Shown here piece after piece: positions 35,032 to 45,300 of a stretch of DNA of 64,000 nucleotides. The translations under genes were made by a program, and so were the position numbers. How positions within the stretch are numbered: position 1 is the first letter of the stretch; the number at the start of each line of letters is the position of its first letter. Source of the DNA: Blastopirellula sp. J2-11 (lineage in GTDB: Bacteria; Planctomycetota; Planctomycetia; Pirellulales; Pirellulaceae); contig NZ_CP097384.1 of the NCBI RefSeq assembly GCF_024584705.1, forward strand, positions 2,852,001-2,916,000. Reading direction: 5' to 3'. The notes under the pieces were generated by a model, which had not been told where the DNA came from, did no database searches, and saw only the letters and a list, made by a program, of their open reading frames with translations.

Positions 35032-37815
35032 TTACGCTAATTTCAACAAGCGCCGCGTCAGCCATTCCAGGGCAAGCACCCCGCAAATCAGGCCGAGCAG
35101 CCATGTCCGCAGCAGCCGGTCGAACTTGCGATCGACCAAATCTGGCAGCGCAGTGTACATATCTTGGGGCGGCAACGTGGCCGGCAAATATACGGCCGGC
35201 AGCGCCGATTTGCCGAGCGCCGCGTCCATCCCTACGTAGTAGACGGCGCCGGTCCCCTCTGCGATTTGTCGCATCGAAGCGTCGTCGCGTTCCGGACGCT
35301 CAATCTCTTTGTCTGGCAGCCGCACGCGGATGTCCCGCGTCAGCAACGAATCTTCGCCGCCGCCGGCCAATTGCAACTCGATGTGGTAGTCTCCTTCGAT
35401 CAGCGGCGTAAATTGGCCGTGGTATTGGCCCTTCCCTCCCTGCTCGGCTTGCGTCAGCGTCAGTTCGTCACGACGACCGTCCGGGCGAGAGACCAACGCT
35501 TTGACCAACGGATCGGTCAGCGGCTCATGCTTGGCGTCGGTCAGGTGAGCGCGAACTTCAACCGTTTCGCCCACCAGCAAGCGGTCTTTGTTGGTCAACA
35601 AGACGCCGCGGCTCGAGTCTCGCAGCAAGCGCCCTTGCGATACGTAGCGGATCAACTTGGTATAGAACTGCTCAAAGTAGCCTTCGTGCAAAGCGCGAAT
35701 TCGCCACATCTCGGAACTTGCCATGAAGAAGACGCGCCCGGCGCCATAAAACTGGGTCGCCATATAAACCGGCGGATCATCGCCGAGCGTCGCATCGGGA
35801 TCGTTGTAGCGCGCCAAAATTGAAGCGCCTTCTTTTTTGTCGCGCACCGCGTAATAGCCGTAAACGCCGGCAAACTCTTCCCAGCGAGCGGCGCTGCCGG
35901 CGCCATCGTTGCCTAGCCACAAGAATGATTGCGACTGACCTTCCTTGGTAAAGACCAGCGGCCAGGCTTTATCCGAATCGAAGCGATTCTGGCCGATCGA
36001 AGTGCCGCGGCTATGGAAAGTGACGGGGTAAAGCTGTTTGACGATATCGATTACCGGATCACCGCGTCGTTGGCTGGCCCATTCGGCCGTAAAGACCGGA
36101 CCGGTGGTGACGATCAAGCCGCCGGCCTTCTCGGCGACCCACCGCTCGAGCAGTTCGGCTTGCTCCACGGTAAGTTGCGACCAATCGGGATCAAACGCGA
36201 CGATGCAGTCGTAGTTTTCAAACAGGTCAGCCGCATCGTTGGGGAAACTAAAGAGCAACTCGTCCGACTCTTGCGAAATGCCGGGCTTGCCGCTTTGCAG
36301 ATAGACGTGCAGTTCGACATCTTTGTCGCGATACAGTTGATTTCGCAAAAAGCGGAAGTCGCGGGAAGGTCCGCCGGCCATCAGCAGCACGCGGTTCTTC
36401 CGCTGAACGACTTGCACTTTGACATCTTTTTGATCGTCGCTGGTATCCTGATCAGAACCGGCCGGCGATAAAATTCGCAACTGATAGGTTCGCTCGCCCA
36501 GCGAGTCGGGAGTCACGTCAAACGTGGTCGCGACCACCGCGCCGTCAGCGCCCAAGGTAATGCGACGCGCTTCTCCCTCTAGCGATTCTTCGCGGAACTT
36601 GCCATCCGAGTCGGTTGTACCGGATGCAAGTTGCACGTTGACAAAGTCCGTCTTCGACGCGAAGGCCTGGATGTAGCCGGTGATTTGGAAGGCGTCGTTC
36701 GGGAAGACGCGCGACGGCGCTTCGAGATCGACAACCCGCAGATTGATCGGTCGCTCGGACGGTCCCAACCCGATCGGAAAGACCGGCGTCTCTGAATCGG
36801 CGGCGATCTGAATCGCTTCGCGAATATCGAGTCCGCCGTTGTTCACGCCGTCAGAAAGGAGCAGGATGCCGGCGATCGGCCGACCGCGCTCTTGTTGTAC
36901 GATTTGAGCGATCGCGTCGCCGATCCGCGTTTCGACGCCGTGCGGCTTGAGCTTGTCGAGCCAGTCAATGTCGGCATAGGTCGGCGCAGCCGCTTGCTCT
37001 TCGGCTTCGGTCTGTTCTGGCTGCGACGGCTGGGCCGCATGGACGCTTAGATCCCCTTGGGCCAATTGGCGCAGGCTGAGCTCGGGGGCTCGCAAGTTCG
37101 CCGTCGCGGCCAATGAGGCGCCGACGACCAACGCAAAAGCGCCAATCATCGACCAAGCGGCGGCGGTCTCGCGCCAACTGGGAGCCAGCCGACGCGTTGC
37201 GAGTGCGATCAAGTAAGCGAGTAGGCTGATCGCCAGCACGCCGAAGCTGATCAGCAGCAACAAGCGAGCCGAGCGGAAGCGAGCATCCATCTCGGCCGAA
37301 TCTTCGGTGTCCGAGACGGTATCGGTCTGCGGGCGACGAAAGACGGCCAATTCGGTTGGTTGCGCCGTTTGATCGAATTGATAGACCAACACGTCATGCG
37401 ATTTGCGCAATTGTTCGAGCAGTTCCCCTTCAGAGAACTTGTTGACGATCTGCTCGTAGCGCGGCGACGATCCGCTTTCGATGCTGTTGGGCAGCGCCAT
37501 GCTGAGGCTGGTGTCGACCAGTACGACGACACGCGAGTTTTCGTGCAGTTCGCTCTCGGTCTTCTTTTCGAGATTGAAAAAGAAGAGGAGCAGACCAGCC
37601 AGTGCGGCCAGTCGAAGTCCGGTCAACGTCCAGCGGACGGGACGTGATTGCTCACGCGTGTCGCGCCGATAGAGCCAGCCGACGAAGGTGATCACTGCGA
37701 CGACCAGAGCGACCAACAGCGCCCAATGACTCCACTGCGTCATTTCGGCCAGACGCGAGAACTCATAGGTGGTTCGCGTCGCGGCGGCGTCGGTTTGTGC
37801 GAGTAAGAAGGTCAT
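35032..37815 (-). CDS. VWA-domain membrane protein with glutamine-amidotransferase-like domain
   Basis: 927 aa from ATG 37815, overlapping the previous stop by 4 bp (ATGA). Upstream in-frame residues lie inside the neighbour. N-terminal helices at about 33-50 and 62-80 precede the VWA MIDAS motif VLVDTSLSM. Two further helices at about 180-235 interrupt the domain, which then resumes at GILLLSDGVNNGG. A class-I glutamine-amidotransferase-like region without its cysteine signature follows (VLLMAGGPSRDFRFLR at ~470). A final helix is at the C-terminus. Such proteins bind metal and partner proteins and are common clients of MoxR ATPases. Confidence 0.82.
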   Translation of the reverse strand: MTFLLAQTDAAATRTTYEFSRLAEMTQWSHWALLVALVVAVITFVGWLYRRDTREQSRPVRWTLTGLRLAALAGLLLFFFNLEKKTESELHENSRVVVLVDTSLSMALPNSIESGSSPRYEQIVNKFSEGELLEQLRKSHDVLVYQFDQTAQPTELAVFRRPQTDTVSDTEDSAEMDARFRSARLLLLISFGVLAISLLAYLIALATRRLAPSWRETAAAWSMIGAFALVVGASLAATANLRAPELSLRQLAQGDLSVHAAQPSQPEQTEAEEQAAAPTYADIDWLDKLKPHGVETRIGDAIAQIVQQERGRPIAGILLLSDGVNNGGLDIREAIQIAADSETPVFPIGLGPSERPINLRVVDLEAPSRVFPNDAFQITGYIQAFASKTDFVNVQLASGTTDSDGKFREESLEGEARRITLGADGAVVATTFDVTPDSLGERTYQLRILSPAGSDQDTSDDQKDVKVQVVQRKNRVLLMAGGPSRDFRFLRNQLYRDKDVELHVYLQSGKPGISQESDELLFSFPNDAADLFENYDCIVAFDPDWSQLTVEQAELLERWVAEKAGGLIVTTGPVFTAEWASQRRGDPVIDIVKQLYPVTFHSRGTSIGQNRFDSDKAWPLVFTKEGQSQSFLWLGNDGAGSAARWEEFAGVYGYYAVRDKKEGASILARYNDPDATLGDDPPVYMATQFYGAGRVFFMASSEMWRIRALHEGYFEQFYTKLIRYVSQGRLLRDSSRGVLLTNKDRLLVGETVEVRAHLTDAKHEPLTDPLVKALVSRPDGRRDELTLTQAEQGGKGQYHGQFTPLIEGDYHIELQLAGGGEDSLLTRDIRVRLPDKEIERPERDDASMRQIAEGTGAVYYVGMDAALGKSALPAVYLPATLPPQDMYTALPDLVDRKFDRLLRTWLLGLICGVLALEWLTRRLLKLA

Positions 37816-40112
37816 CGAGCGGCTCCCATCACAGGAGGATGGTAGCTCGTCAAGAATGCCAGTATCTGTTCCACGACCAGTAATCCTAACAACGCGTAGA
37901 GCAGATAGTCTTGCCAGGCGAAGCCTTCGCTGGCGCTCCAACTGTAGTCGACCGATTCGACGGTGTGATAGGTGAAGACGACCGGAGCGAGCGCCGCTTG
38001 CAGTTCACTGCGGTCGGTCGTCGTCAGATCGCCTTCAAGCGGATCGACGTTGAGCGCGAAGCGCCGCAGATTGGGAAGCCCGTCGCTTTGCGTCAGCCAA
38101 ATGTCATAGACGCCCGATAGACCGGTCAGCGAATCGCCGGTGATGTTGTTCACGCCGGCATAGTCGAGCTTTCTAAATGGGCGCGTTTCTTCTTTGGGCA
38201 GGAACGCGTCATCTCGTTTGACGGTCGGCATGCGATCGGCGCCGGGCGCGTAAACAAGCGCGTCACTGCGGAAGTTCGCTTCATCGACTTCCAAACGTAG
38301 CGGACTGCCGACCAGACGTTCGGTCGATTGCCGCGTGCCAGAGGCTAAGTAAGCTTGCAACTCGAGTGCGGTGACGATAAAGCCCGGCGTAATCGACCAG
38401 TTGTTCCAATCGGGAGTCAAGCTGGTCAGGAAGGTGACGACGCTGCCGTCGCCCACTTGCTGTTCGACGATCAGAGGTCGTCCGTCACGAAGTTTGCCGA
38501 GCACGGCGCCGTTGTCGCTGGGATTCCAGGTCGCGTCGAGATCGTAGTATTTGTAGAACTTCAAGTCGTTGCGGAATCGATTTTTCTCACCGCGAAAGAC
38601 GGCGAATATCGGATGTTCGGACGGCACAAAATCAACCGTCTCTTCGCCGGGAATCGACGGCGCTAGTTCTTTCGTGCCGATGACCGCCGCCGGCAGCAAA
38701 CCGCCGTCATGCAGCGAATTCAACGCATCCAGCGTCGTGCCGGGGCCGGCGAAGATCGCGACTCCGTGACCGCTGGCGGCGTACTGGTTCAGCTTCTCGA
38801 CCGCATTGCCGTCAAAGCGGGGAATATCAAACAGGTAGATCGCGTCAAAGCCTTGCAAGGTTTCGAGCGACGCATCCCGTAGGTATTGCGGACCAACGAC
38901 CAACGGTTGAATGCCGGTGTTGACCGCTTCGCCTGGCTGGAAGACGGCGGTCATGAAGTAGGCGTTCCGTTGATTTAGATCCCCATCGACCAGCAGCACC
39001 GGAATGCTCGGCGGCGCGTTCAAGATTTGAAAGCGGCGATTGTCGGCGGCGATAGCGTCGTCCGGCAACTGAGCGACGGCGACATGTTGTCCGGCGGTCG
39101 GAAAGAAAATCTGGGCGCGGCGGGTCACTTCTTCGCCCGGCGGGATTTCCTCGAAGTACACGGTCGGTTCAGAGTGCGGCGTACCGAGCCCTTCGCCGGC
39201 GCTGGTGAACTTGCGATCGACGCCGTCGTCGTGATAGGTCTGCAACTTGACTTGCACGCCGTTGGCAGGCGTGTCGCTATAATTGCGGACGGTCACTTCC
39301 AGGAAGGTCGGCACTCCTGCGGCCAACGTCGCGGATTCGGGCGCGAGACGCGTGATCCCCAGATTCACCGGATTGCGCCGAGAGCAATTCACCAGATGAA
39401 CTTCGGCGGTTCGGGTCGAAAGCTCTTGCAGGCGTTGTTTCACATCTTGCGATTGGGACCAATCGCGGCGGCGGAAGTCGCCAACCAGGTAGACGAGCGC
39501 ATTTTCGTTTTCGACATTGTCGGTGATGAAGCGGTTGACGGCCGCAATCGCTTCAGCCGGTCCGACGGATAACTCCGACGAGTCGACGCTGCGTAACGCT
39601 TCTTCCAGCGAATCGCGGAACGATGGATCGACATCGTCGCCGCTAATATCGACACGGGCGACCCCGCCGTCACCGGCGCCGGCTCGGGAAGTTCGCAGCA
39701 AAGTCAGACGTTGCGGCGTTCGCTTTTCGGCGGCTGCGGCGGCGATCTGTTTGATCACTTCGCGGCCGCGGTCCATGACTTCGACGCCGCCGGTGCGGTC
39801 TGACATCGAAAGGCTATCGTCCAAAATCACATAGTGATGCGTACCACCCCCGCCGAACAACGAGGACCATTGGTCCGAAGTGGTCAGGCCGGCCATGATG
39901 GCGACCAACAATGCGATCGCCGCCATGCGAGCGAGCAGCAGCAGCAGTTGTTTGAACCAGACCGAGCGTTGGTTCCGCTTCTGGCTTTCCAGCAAAAACT
40001 GCATCGCGGCCCATTGGACGCGGCGTCGTCGCATCATGTTGATCAAATGGATCAACACGGGGACGAGCAGGAGCAAAAAGCCCCATGTCAGTGCTGGATG
40101 AACAAACTGCAT
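37812..40112 (-). CDS. BatA-type membrane protein with VWA domain
   Basis: 766 aa. The N-terminus FVHPALTWGFLLLLVPVLIHLIN is the BatA (aerotolerance operon) N-terminal helix, and a second helix is at about 55-78. The VWA MIDAS motif is D98-x-S100-x-S102 in VILDDSLSM. Residues ~250-370 form a beta-sandwich (CARDB-like). A final transmembrane helix is at about 735-755 (YLLYALLGLLVVEQILAFL). It is anchored in the cytoplasmic membrane with a large outer part. It follows the DUF58 gene by 18 bp and overlaps the next gene by 4 bp. The role in planctomycetes is unknown. Confidence 0.87.
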   Translation of the reverse strand: MQFVHPALTWGFLLLLVPVLIHLINMMRRRRVQWAAMQFLLESQKRNQRSVWFKQLLLLLARMAAIALLVAIMAGLTTSDQWSSLFGGGGTHHYVILDDSLSMSDRTGGVEVMDRGREVIKQIAAAAAEKRTPQRLTLLRTSRAGAGDGGVARVDISGDDVDPSFRDSLEEALRSVDSSELSVGPAEAIAAVNRFITDNVENENALVYLVGDFRRRDWSQSQDVKQRLQELSTRTAEVHLVNCSRRNPVNLGITRLAPESATLAAGVPTFLEVTVRNYSDTPANGVQVKLQTYHDDGVDRKFTSAGEGLGTPHSEPTVYFEEIPPGEEVTRRAQIFFPTAGQHVAVAQLPDDAIAADNRRFQILNAPPSIPVLLVDGDLNQRNAYFMTAVFQPGEAVNTGIQPLVVGPQYLRDASLETLQGFDAIYLFDIPRFDGNAVEKLNQYAASGHGVAIFAGPGTTLDALNSLHDGGLLPAAVIGTKELAPSIPGEETVDFVPSEHPIFAVFRGEKNRFRNDLKFYKYYDLDATWNPSDNGAVLGKLRDGRPLIVEQQVGDGSVVTFLTSLTPDWNNWSITPGFIVTALELQAYLASGTRQSTERLVGSPLRLEVDEANFRSDALVYAPGADRMPTVKRDDAFLPKEETRPFRKLDYAGVNNITGDSLTGLSGVYDIWLTQSDGLPNLRRFALNVDPLEGDLTTTDRSELQAALAPVVFTYHTVESVDYSWSASEGFAWQDYLLYALLGLLVVEQILAFLTSYHPPVMGAAR

Positions 40113-40130
40113 AACGGAAACAAATCGGGG

Positions 40131-41033
40131 TTAGTTGCGGTGGTGCATGCCAAGTCGGCTGTTCAAGTAGGTCGAAAGAATCGCTCCCAACGAATCGCTG
40201 GTGCGAACCAACGCGTAATCGACCGTGTTTTTCGCGCAGCCGCGACGAACTTCGTCTAGGTACGTCTGCATCGCTTTTAGGTATCCATCACGCAGCGCTC
40301 GGGGATTGCAGTCCAACTGATCGTCGGTCTCCATTCCCTCAAATCGAGTCGGGCCGCTAAAGGGGAAATCGAGTTCGTCGTCGTCCAGGATGTGGAATAC
40401 TAAGACATCGTGGCCACGCTGACGCAGCAGTTTCATTCCTTTGATGGTGTCTTCGACATCGCCAAATAAATCGGACGCGATCACCATCATGCCGCGGCGC
40501 GGATAAGCTTCGGCCGCTTCGCGACAGATTCGCAGAAAGCTGGTCTTCTCGCGCGGCTTGTTTTCGTCAAACGCTTTGATGACCGAAAGCAAATGGTTGC
40601 GTTTGCTCATCATCGGCACGCGCGCACGAATCTTTTCGTCGTAGATCGCGCAGCCGATCGCGTCTTGCTGCTTGAGCACTAGATAGGCTAGACTGGCCGC
40701 CGCGGTGCAGGCGTATTCGTACTTGTTGAGCGGTCCCGAGCCGTACTGCATGCTCGACGACGCGTCGATCAGCAACGTGCAACGCAGGTTGGTCTCTTCT
40801 TCAAACTGCTTGATGTAAAAGCGATCCTGCTTGGCCCAGACTTTCCAGTCGATATGACGTAGATCGTCTCCGGACGCGTATTCGCGATGTTGCAAGAACT
40901 CGATCGATTGACCGAAGTAAGGGCTGCGATGCATTCCCGAAAGAAAACCTTCGACGATATGCCGTGCCCGTAACTCTAGCCGAGTGATCTGCTTGATCGC
41001 CTCAGGATGCAAAAATCTTTTGGAATCGGGCAT
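40131..41033 (-). CDS. DUF58-domain protein
   Basis: 300 aa. The DUF58 signature [20 protein letters not shown] lies at 49-68. A VWA-like MIDAS motif follows at D90-x-S92-x-S94 ([10 protein letters not shown]). No transmembrane helices are present, unlike many DUF58 proteins, so it should be cytosolic. It overlaps the moxR gene by 32 bp, which is unusually long and suggests tight translational coupling. It is the standard partner of MoxR ATPases and probably acts as adaptor or substrate in assembly of the following VWA membrane proteins. Confidence 0.92.
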   Translation of the reverse strand: MPDSKRFLHPEAIKQITRLELRARHIVEGFLSGMHRSPYFGQSIEFLQHREYASGDDLRHIDWKVWAKQDRFYIKQFEEETNLRCTLLIDASSSMQYGSGPLNKYEYACTAAASLAYLVLKQQDAIGCAIYDEKIRARVPMMSKRNHLLSVIKAFDENKPREKTSFLRICREAAEAYPRRGMMVIASDLFGDVEDTIKGMKLLRQRGHDVLVFHILDDDELDFPFSGPTRFEGMETDDQLDCNPRALRDGYLKAMQTYLDEVRRGCAKNTVDYALVRTSDSLGAILSTYLNSRLGMHHRN

Positions 41034-42054
41034 CGCTTGTTAGCTCGTCTTCCTTGGTGGGGGTCGATTCCAGAATCCGATCGATCACATCGTCGGGCGT
41101 AATGCCGTCACTATCGGCGGCGAAGTTCACCGAAACGCGATGCCGCAGCACCGGTTTGGCCAGCGCTTTAATATCATCGGTCGAAACATGCGTTCGTCCG
41201 TGCAGCAAGGCGCGAGCTTTGCCGCCGAGAATCAAAAACTGCACTGCGCGGGGACCAGCGCCCCAACTGACCAGATCCTGCACAAAGTCAGGCGTACCAG
41301 CCGCGCCGACGCGGGTTTGTCGGACCAGCGAAAGTGCATAGCGAATTACGTGGTCGGTAATCGGAACTTCGCGGACGATCTTTTGCAGTTCGATCAACTC
41401 TTCGCCGGTCAGGACCGGAGAGATCTCGCCTTTGGCGCCGCCGGTGGTGCGGCGCGCGATTTCAAATTCGTCGTCGAAATTCGGATATTTTACGTAGACC
41501 TTGAACATGAACCGGTCTTGCTGCGCTTCGGGCAGCGGATAAGTTCCCTCTTGTTCAATCGGGTTCTGGGTCGCCAACACGAAGAAGGGATCGGCCAGTT
41601 CGTGGCGGACGCGGCCGACGGTCACTTGCCGCTCTTGCATCGCTTCCAACAGCGCGGCTTGCGTCTTGGGAGGCGTCCGGTTGATTTCGTCGGCGAGTAC
41701 GATGTTCGAGAACAACGGACCTTCGAGAAAGCGAAATTCGCGATGGCCGGTCGAACGGTTCTCCTCGATGATTTCGGTGCCGGTGATGTCGGCCGGCATC
41801 AAGTCAGGCGTAAATTGAATGCGGCTGAAGCTCAGGTTGAGCGTTTTCGCCAGCGAGCTGATCATCAATGTCTTCGCCAGTCCCGGCACCCCTTCTAACA
41901 AGCAGTGACCGCGGCTGATGAGCGAAATCAGCAGTTCTTCAATCACGTCGGTCTGGCCGACGATGATCTGTGAAAGCTGCTCATGAATCTGGCGACGTGC
42001 GGCGGCAATTCTCTCGACCGCGGCGGCGTCTGCCTGAAGAGGAGAGTCGGTCAT
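41002..42054 (-). CDS. MoxR-family AAA+ ATPase
   Basis: 350 aa from ATG 42054, with GAAGGAA about 7 nt upstream. A TTG at 42120 is a weaker choice. Walker [11 protein letters not shown] (53-62), Walker [11 protein letters not shown] (117-126), sensor 1 [17 protein letters not shown] and the lid helix motif [20 protein letters not shown] are all intact. MoxR proteins are chaperone-like ATPases that activate or assemble VWA-domain complexes. This gene opens the 12-gene minus-strand unit. The 283-bp region before it should hold the promoter, but none stood out. The gene symbol is not assigned because the MoxR subfamily is uncertain. Confidence 0.93.
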   Translation of the reverse strand: MTDSPLQADAAAVERIAAARRQIHEQLSQIIVGQTDVIEELLISLISRGHCLLEGVPGLAKTLMISSLAKTLNLSFSRIQFTPDLMPADITGTEIIEENRSTGHREFRFLEGPLFSNIVLADEINRTPPKTQAALLEAMQERQVTVGRVRHELADPFFVLATQNPIEQEGTYPLPEAQQDRFMFKVYVKYPNFDDEFEIARRTTGGAKGEISPVLTGEELIELQKIVREVPITDHVIRYALSLVRQTRVGAAGTPDFVQDLVSWGAGPRAVQFLILGGKARALLHGRTHVSTDDIKALAKPVLRHRVSVNFAADSDGITPDDVIDRILESTPTKEDELTSDARFQKIFAS

Positions 42055-42337
42055 GAGCGGTTCCTTCGATCTGGCGGCAGATATTTCTAAAGGCGGTAGT
42101 TCGTAGGGCGAATTCGCCAACCATTAAAACGGCGATTCGTAGACTTCGTGTCGCAATGTTCACAATTAGTTCATCAAAGCCGATTTTCGACCTCAAAAGG
42201 TAGCTCGCAAATCAACATTGGGCCGTCTCCCTTCCCAAACGATGGGGTGGTGACGATTATACCGATTGCGCTAAGTTGTTGTACCGCAGGAGTTTATCGG
42301 AGGAGTGCCCGCGACGGCCCCGATTTGCCGCACGCGG

Positions 42338-45300
42338 CTACTCTGCTGGGGGATAAGTCGTGTTGGGTAGGGAGGAACCGCTGGGCGCCGGCGGGGCCGG
42401 CGCGGCGGTAAAGTTGAGCGCGAACGACATTTTGGTCAAAAGAACGCGCAAGGTTTGGTTCTCTGGATCGCCAAACAGTTGGTAGGTCGCCGTATGTTCG
42501 GATTGCCCATCTCGCAGCAAGATGCGTCCGTCGCGGCGATCGACCAACAGCACGATCGCTTCGTGCGCCTTTTTGTCGATCCGATTTTGCCGTGACGCGA
42601 ACGCCAGAACCGGCAAACGGGGAGACTGTTCTGCTTCGATCAGGTGAAAATCACGAATCGGCTCTGGCGTTTGCCATACTAATTCGCCCTCGTTGCGTGA
42701 GAAGCTGTAAACCCGCGAAACGGGGCCAGCCGGTTCTTTGGAGTTGTAGGGAATACTTTTCGAGGTGAAGCGGCTTTCCTTGCGACTGGTCGTCGCGATC
42801 AGTTGGAAGTCATCGGCGCCTTCGACGATTTTGATTTGCGAATCTCGCTGGCCGAGTTCCGGTTCGGCGTGCAATTTTTCTTCGATGATCGTCTTGCCGC
42901 TGGTTAGTTCAAAGACATGGAATTGGCCGCTCGGCTCTAGGATCGCGACTTGCGAGCCAAAGACGCGACCGCGTGAGCCGGGCTCCGCTTCGTAGCGCCA
43001 CAGTTCTTCGCCGGTCAGCAAGTTGCGCGCGACCGCTTCTAATTTGACGCCCTTTTCCCAGGTCAGATAGTTCAGCCCTTCCGTCGCCCAAATCATTTCT
43101 CGCACCGGTGATTTGACGGTTCCGATCGGAACTCCGCTGCGCAGATCAAAGAGCAACGCTTCGGTTTCGGAGGCGTTATTTTCTTTGCGCGGTGGAATCG
43201 CCGCCAACACCGAGTCATCGGAAACCAAGAAACAGCCCGGCGGAACATTGTCCCGCTCCCAGTTCGAGTCGCCGGTCAGCGGATCGACGCAAATTAGCTT
43301 GTTGCCACGCTGGAAGCAGAGTGAATCGTACCGCAATGAGCTGAAATAGCCGATCGGTCGCTCGTTGAGCGAGTCATGTCCATCGTACAAGTAGTCGCCA
43401 AACGGATTGTCGTTGACTTCGACGACATTGACTTTGGGTCGACTGCGCGACGTGCTTCCTTCGGGCGAAAGATTCTCTTGCCAAAGGGCTCGTTCGCGAA
43501 CGTCATCCTCGTCAGAGCGATCCAGCGTATCAAACGCATGGACTTCGTTGCCAAACGAGACGACGACCAGATGGCCGAGTCGATCGGCATGAATCTGGGC
43601 CGTTTGCGAATTGTAAAGCTGGGCTTCGTTGAGCATGGTGAACGGCAGATGAATCCGTTGATTCCCATATTCGTCCACGACGACGATGTGGCGTTCTTCA
43701 TTGTCGAGTTTGAGCGCCTCGCGCGGGATGTCAAAACCGAACCGTTCGTCGATCCGAACCGGGTGCAACAACCGAACGGCGGCGGCCAGGTCTTCACTGC
43801 GGCGCTGCAGCGTTACGGCGCCATAGTTCCAGTAAGGGTTGGCGACCTTAACGGCCTGCTCCATCGCAAGTTGACGCCCTGATTGTCCGCTGGCGAGTTT
43901 CTCGTTGCGGAACCGATCGGCCAAGCGGCGATAGACGATTGAAGCGTCCGCCGTATGTCCGCGCACCGTTAACAGGCTCGCGAGTTCAGCGGTCGCTTGA
44001 GCGGCGATCGCGGGATCATCACAGAAGGCAAGTTGCTGCCAAATCGTTTCAGCCGTCAATTCATTTCCGTCGGTCATTGCAACGCGGGCCAATTCCAACT
44101 CGGCGGCTCGCGCCAAGCGAAACGCGCCAAAGCGTCGTGTGAAACGGCGGAGCTTATTCGCGTAGCGATCGCTTTTGGCGTGCTGTTGCAGGTCTGACCA
44201 GCGCTGGGCGATTGATTCGTTCATCGAAACGGCCACCGCCGGCTCGACGGCGGTTAGCAGCTGCGCCAACTGCCCGCCGATCCAGCGGTCACGTTGGACA
44301 CGCAAATTCGGGCCGATGTTTTGCAGCGGACGTTCCGACTTCCCTTGCTCGAGGATCTGGTCTAGCAAGTCAACGTAGCGACTGTAAGCGTCAAACGCGG
44401 CTTGGTGTTCGCCGGCCTGGTTCAGACCAATCGCGGTCACTCGGACCAGCTCGAGACGATCGTCCATGCTTTCGACAATCGCTTCCAGCTTGGTTGCGGT
44501 TTCACGATTGCCGGCGAAATCTTCACGCAGCGCTTCTAGTGCGGTCGAGACGTACGCTTGCTGCGTTTCGGGAGAATCGACCAGTTCGAGCGATCGATGC
44601 AGCGTCGCTAAGGCCTCTTGGATTTTCCCGTCGTGAACGAGGAGTTCGCCTTGGTTACGCAGCGCTTCGGCGTCTTGAGGGTTCTTCGCCAGGCGAACGC
44701 GCACTTCTTCGCGCAGCGCGTCAATCTGCTTGAAGGATGCGACAAAGTTCACCCCTTGCGAGATGACGTAGCGGCCATGGCAGACCAAATTTCCCAACGT
44801 CCCTTCGGTCGGGATCGATTTGTCAAGTTTGCCGGTCCGAATGTTGATGCGAACGATCTCTTCCTGCGTCGAAGGGAGATAGTAAAAATCGCCGCTGAGA
44901 AAACCTCGACCGCTCGGCAGTCCGCCGTCCGGAATCGTCTGGCTCTCCCAAGCGGAGGCGCCGGTATCGACCTTCAAGCCGTAGATCGCATTCGTGCCGA
45001 CAATGAGCGCTATGTCGCCTGATACGGCGGCCAGATAGACGCCGTCTTCACGCGGCTTTTGCCACAACAGTTTGCCGGTCATTCGATCCAGACAGAAGAT
45101 TTCGTCGGTCTCAGGAGGCGTCATAAAGACCCGATTTCCGGCGACGACCACTTTGCCGTCGGCCCAGCGGTCTCCATACCCTGGGCGGGATTCTTGCGCT
45201 CGTCGTTGCTGGATGAAACCTTGTCGGGGGTGACGCTCGAGCGTTTGATATTGATAGCCCCACAGCAGTGAACGTTGACGGACGTCGATCGCCGCGACGA

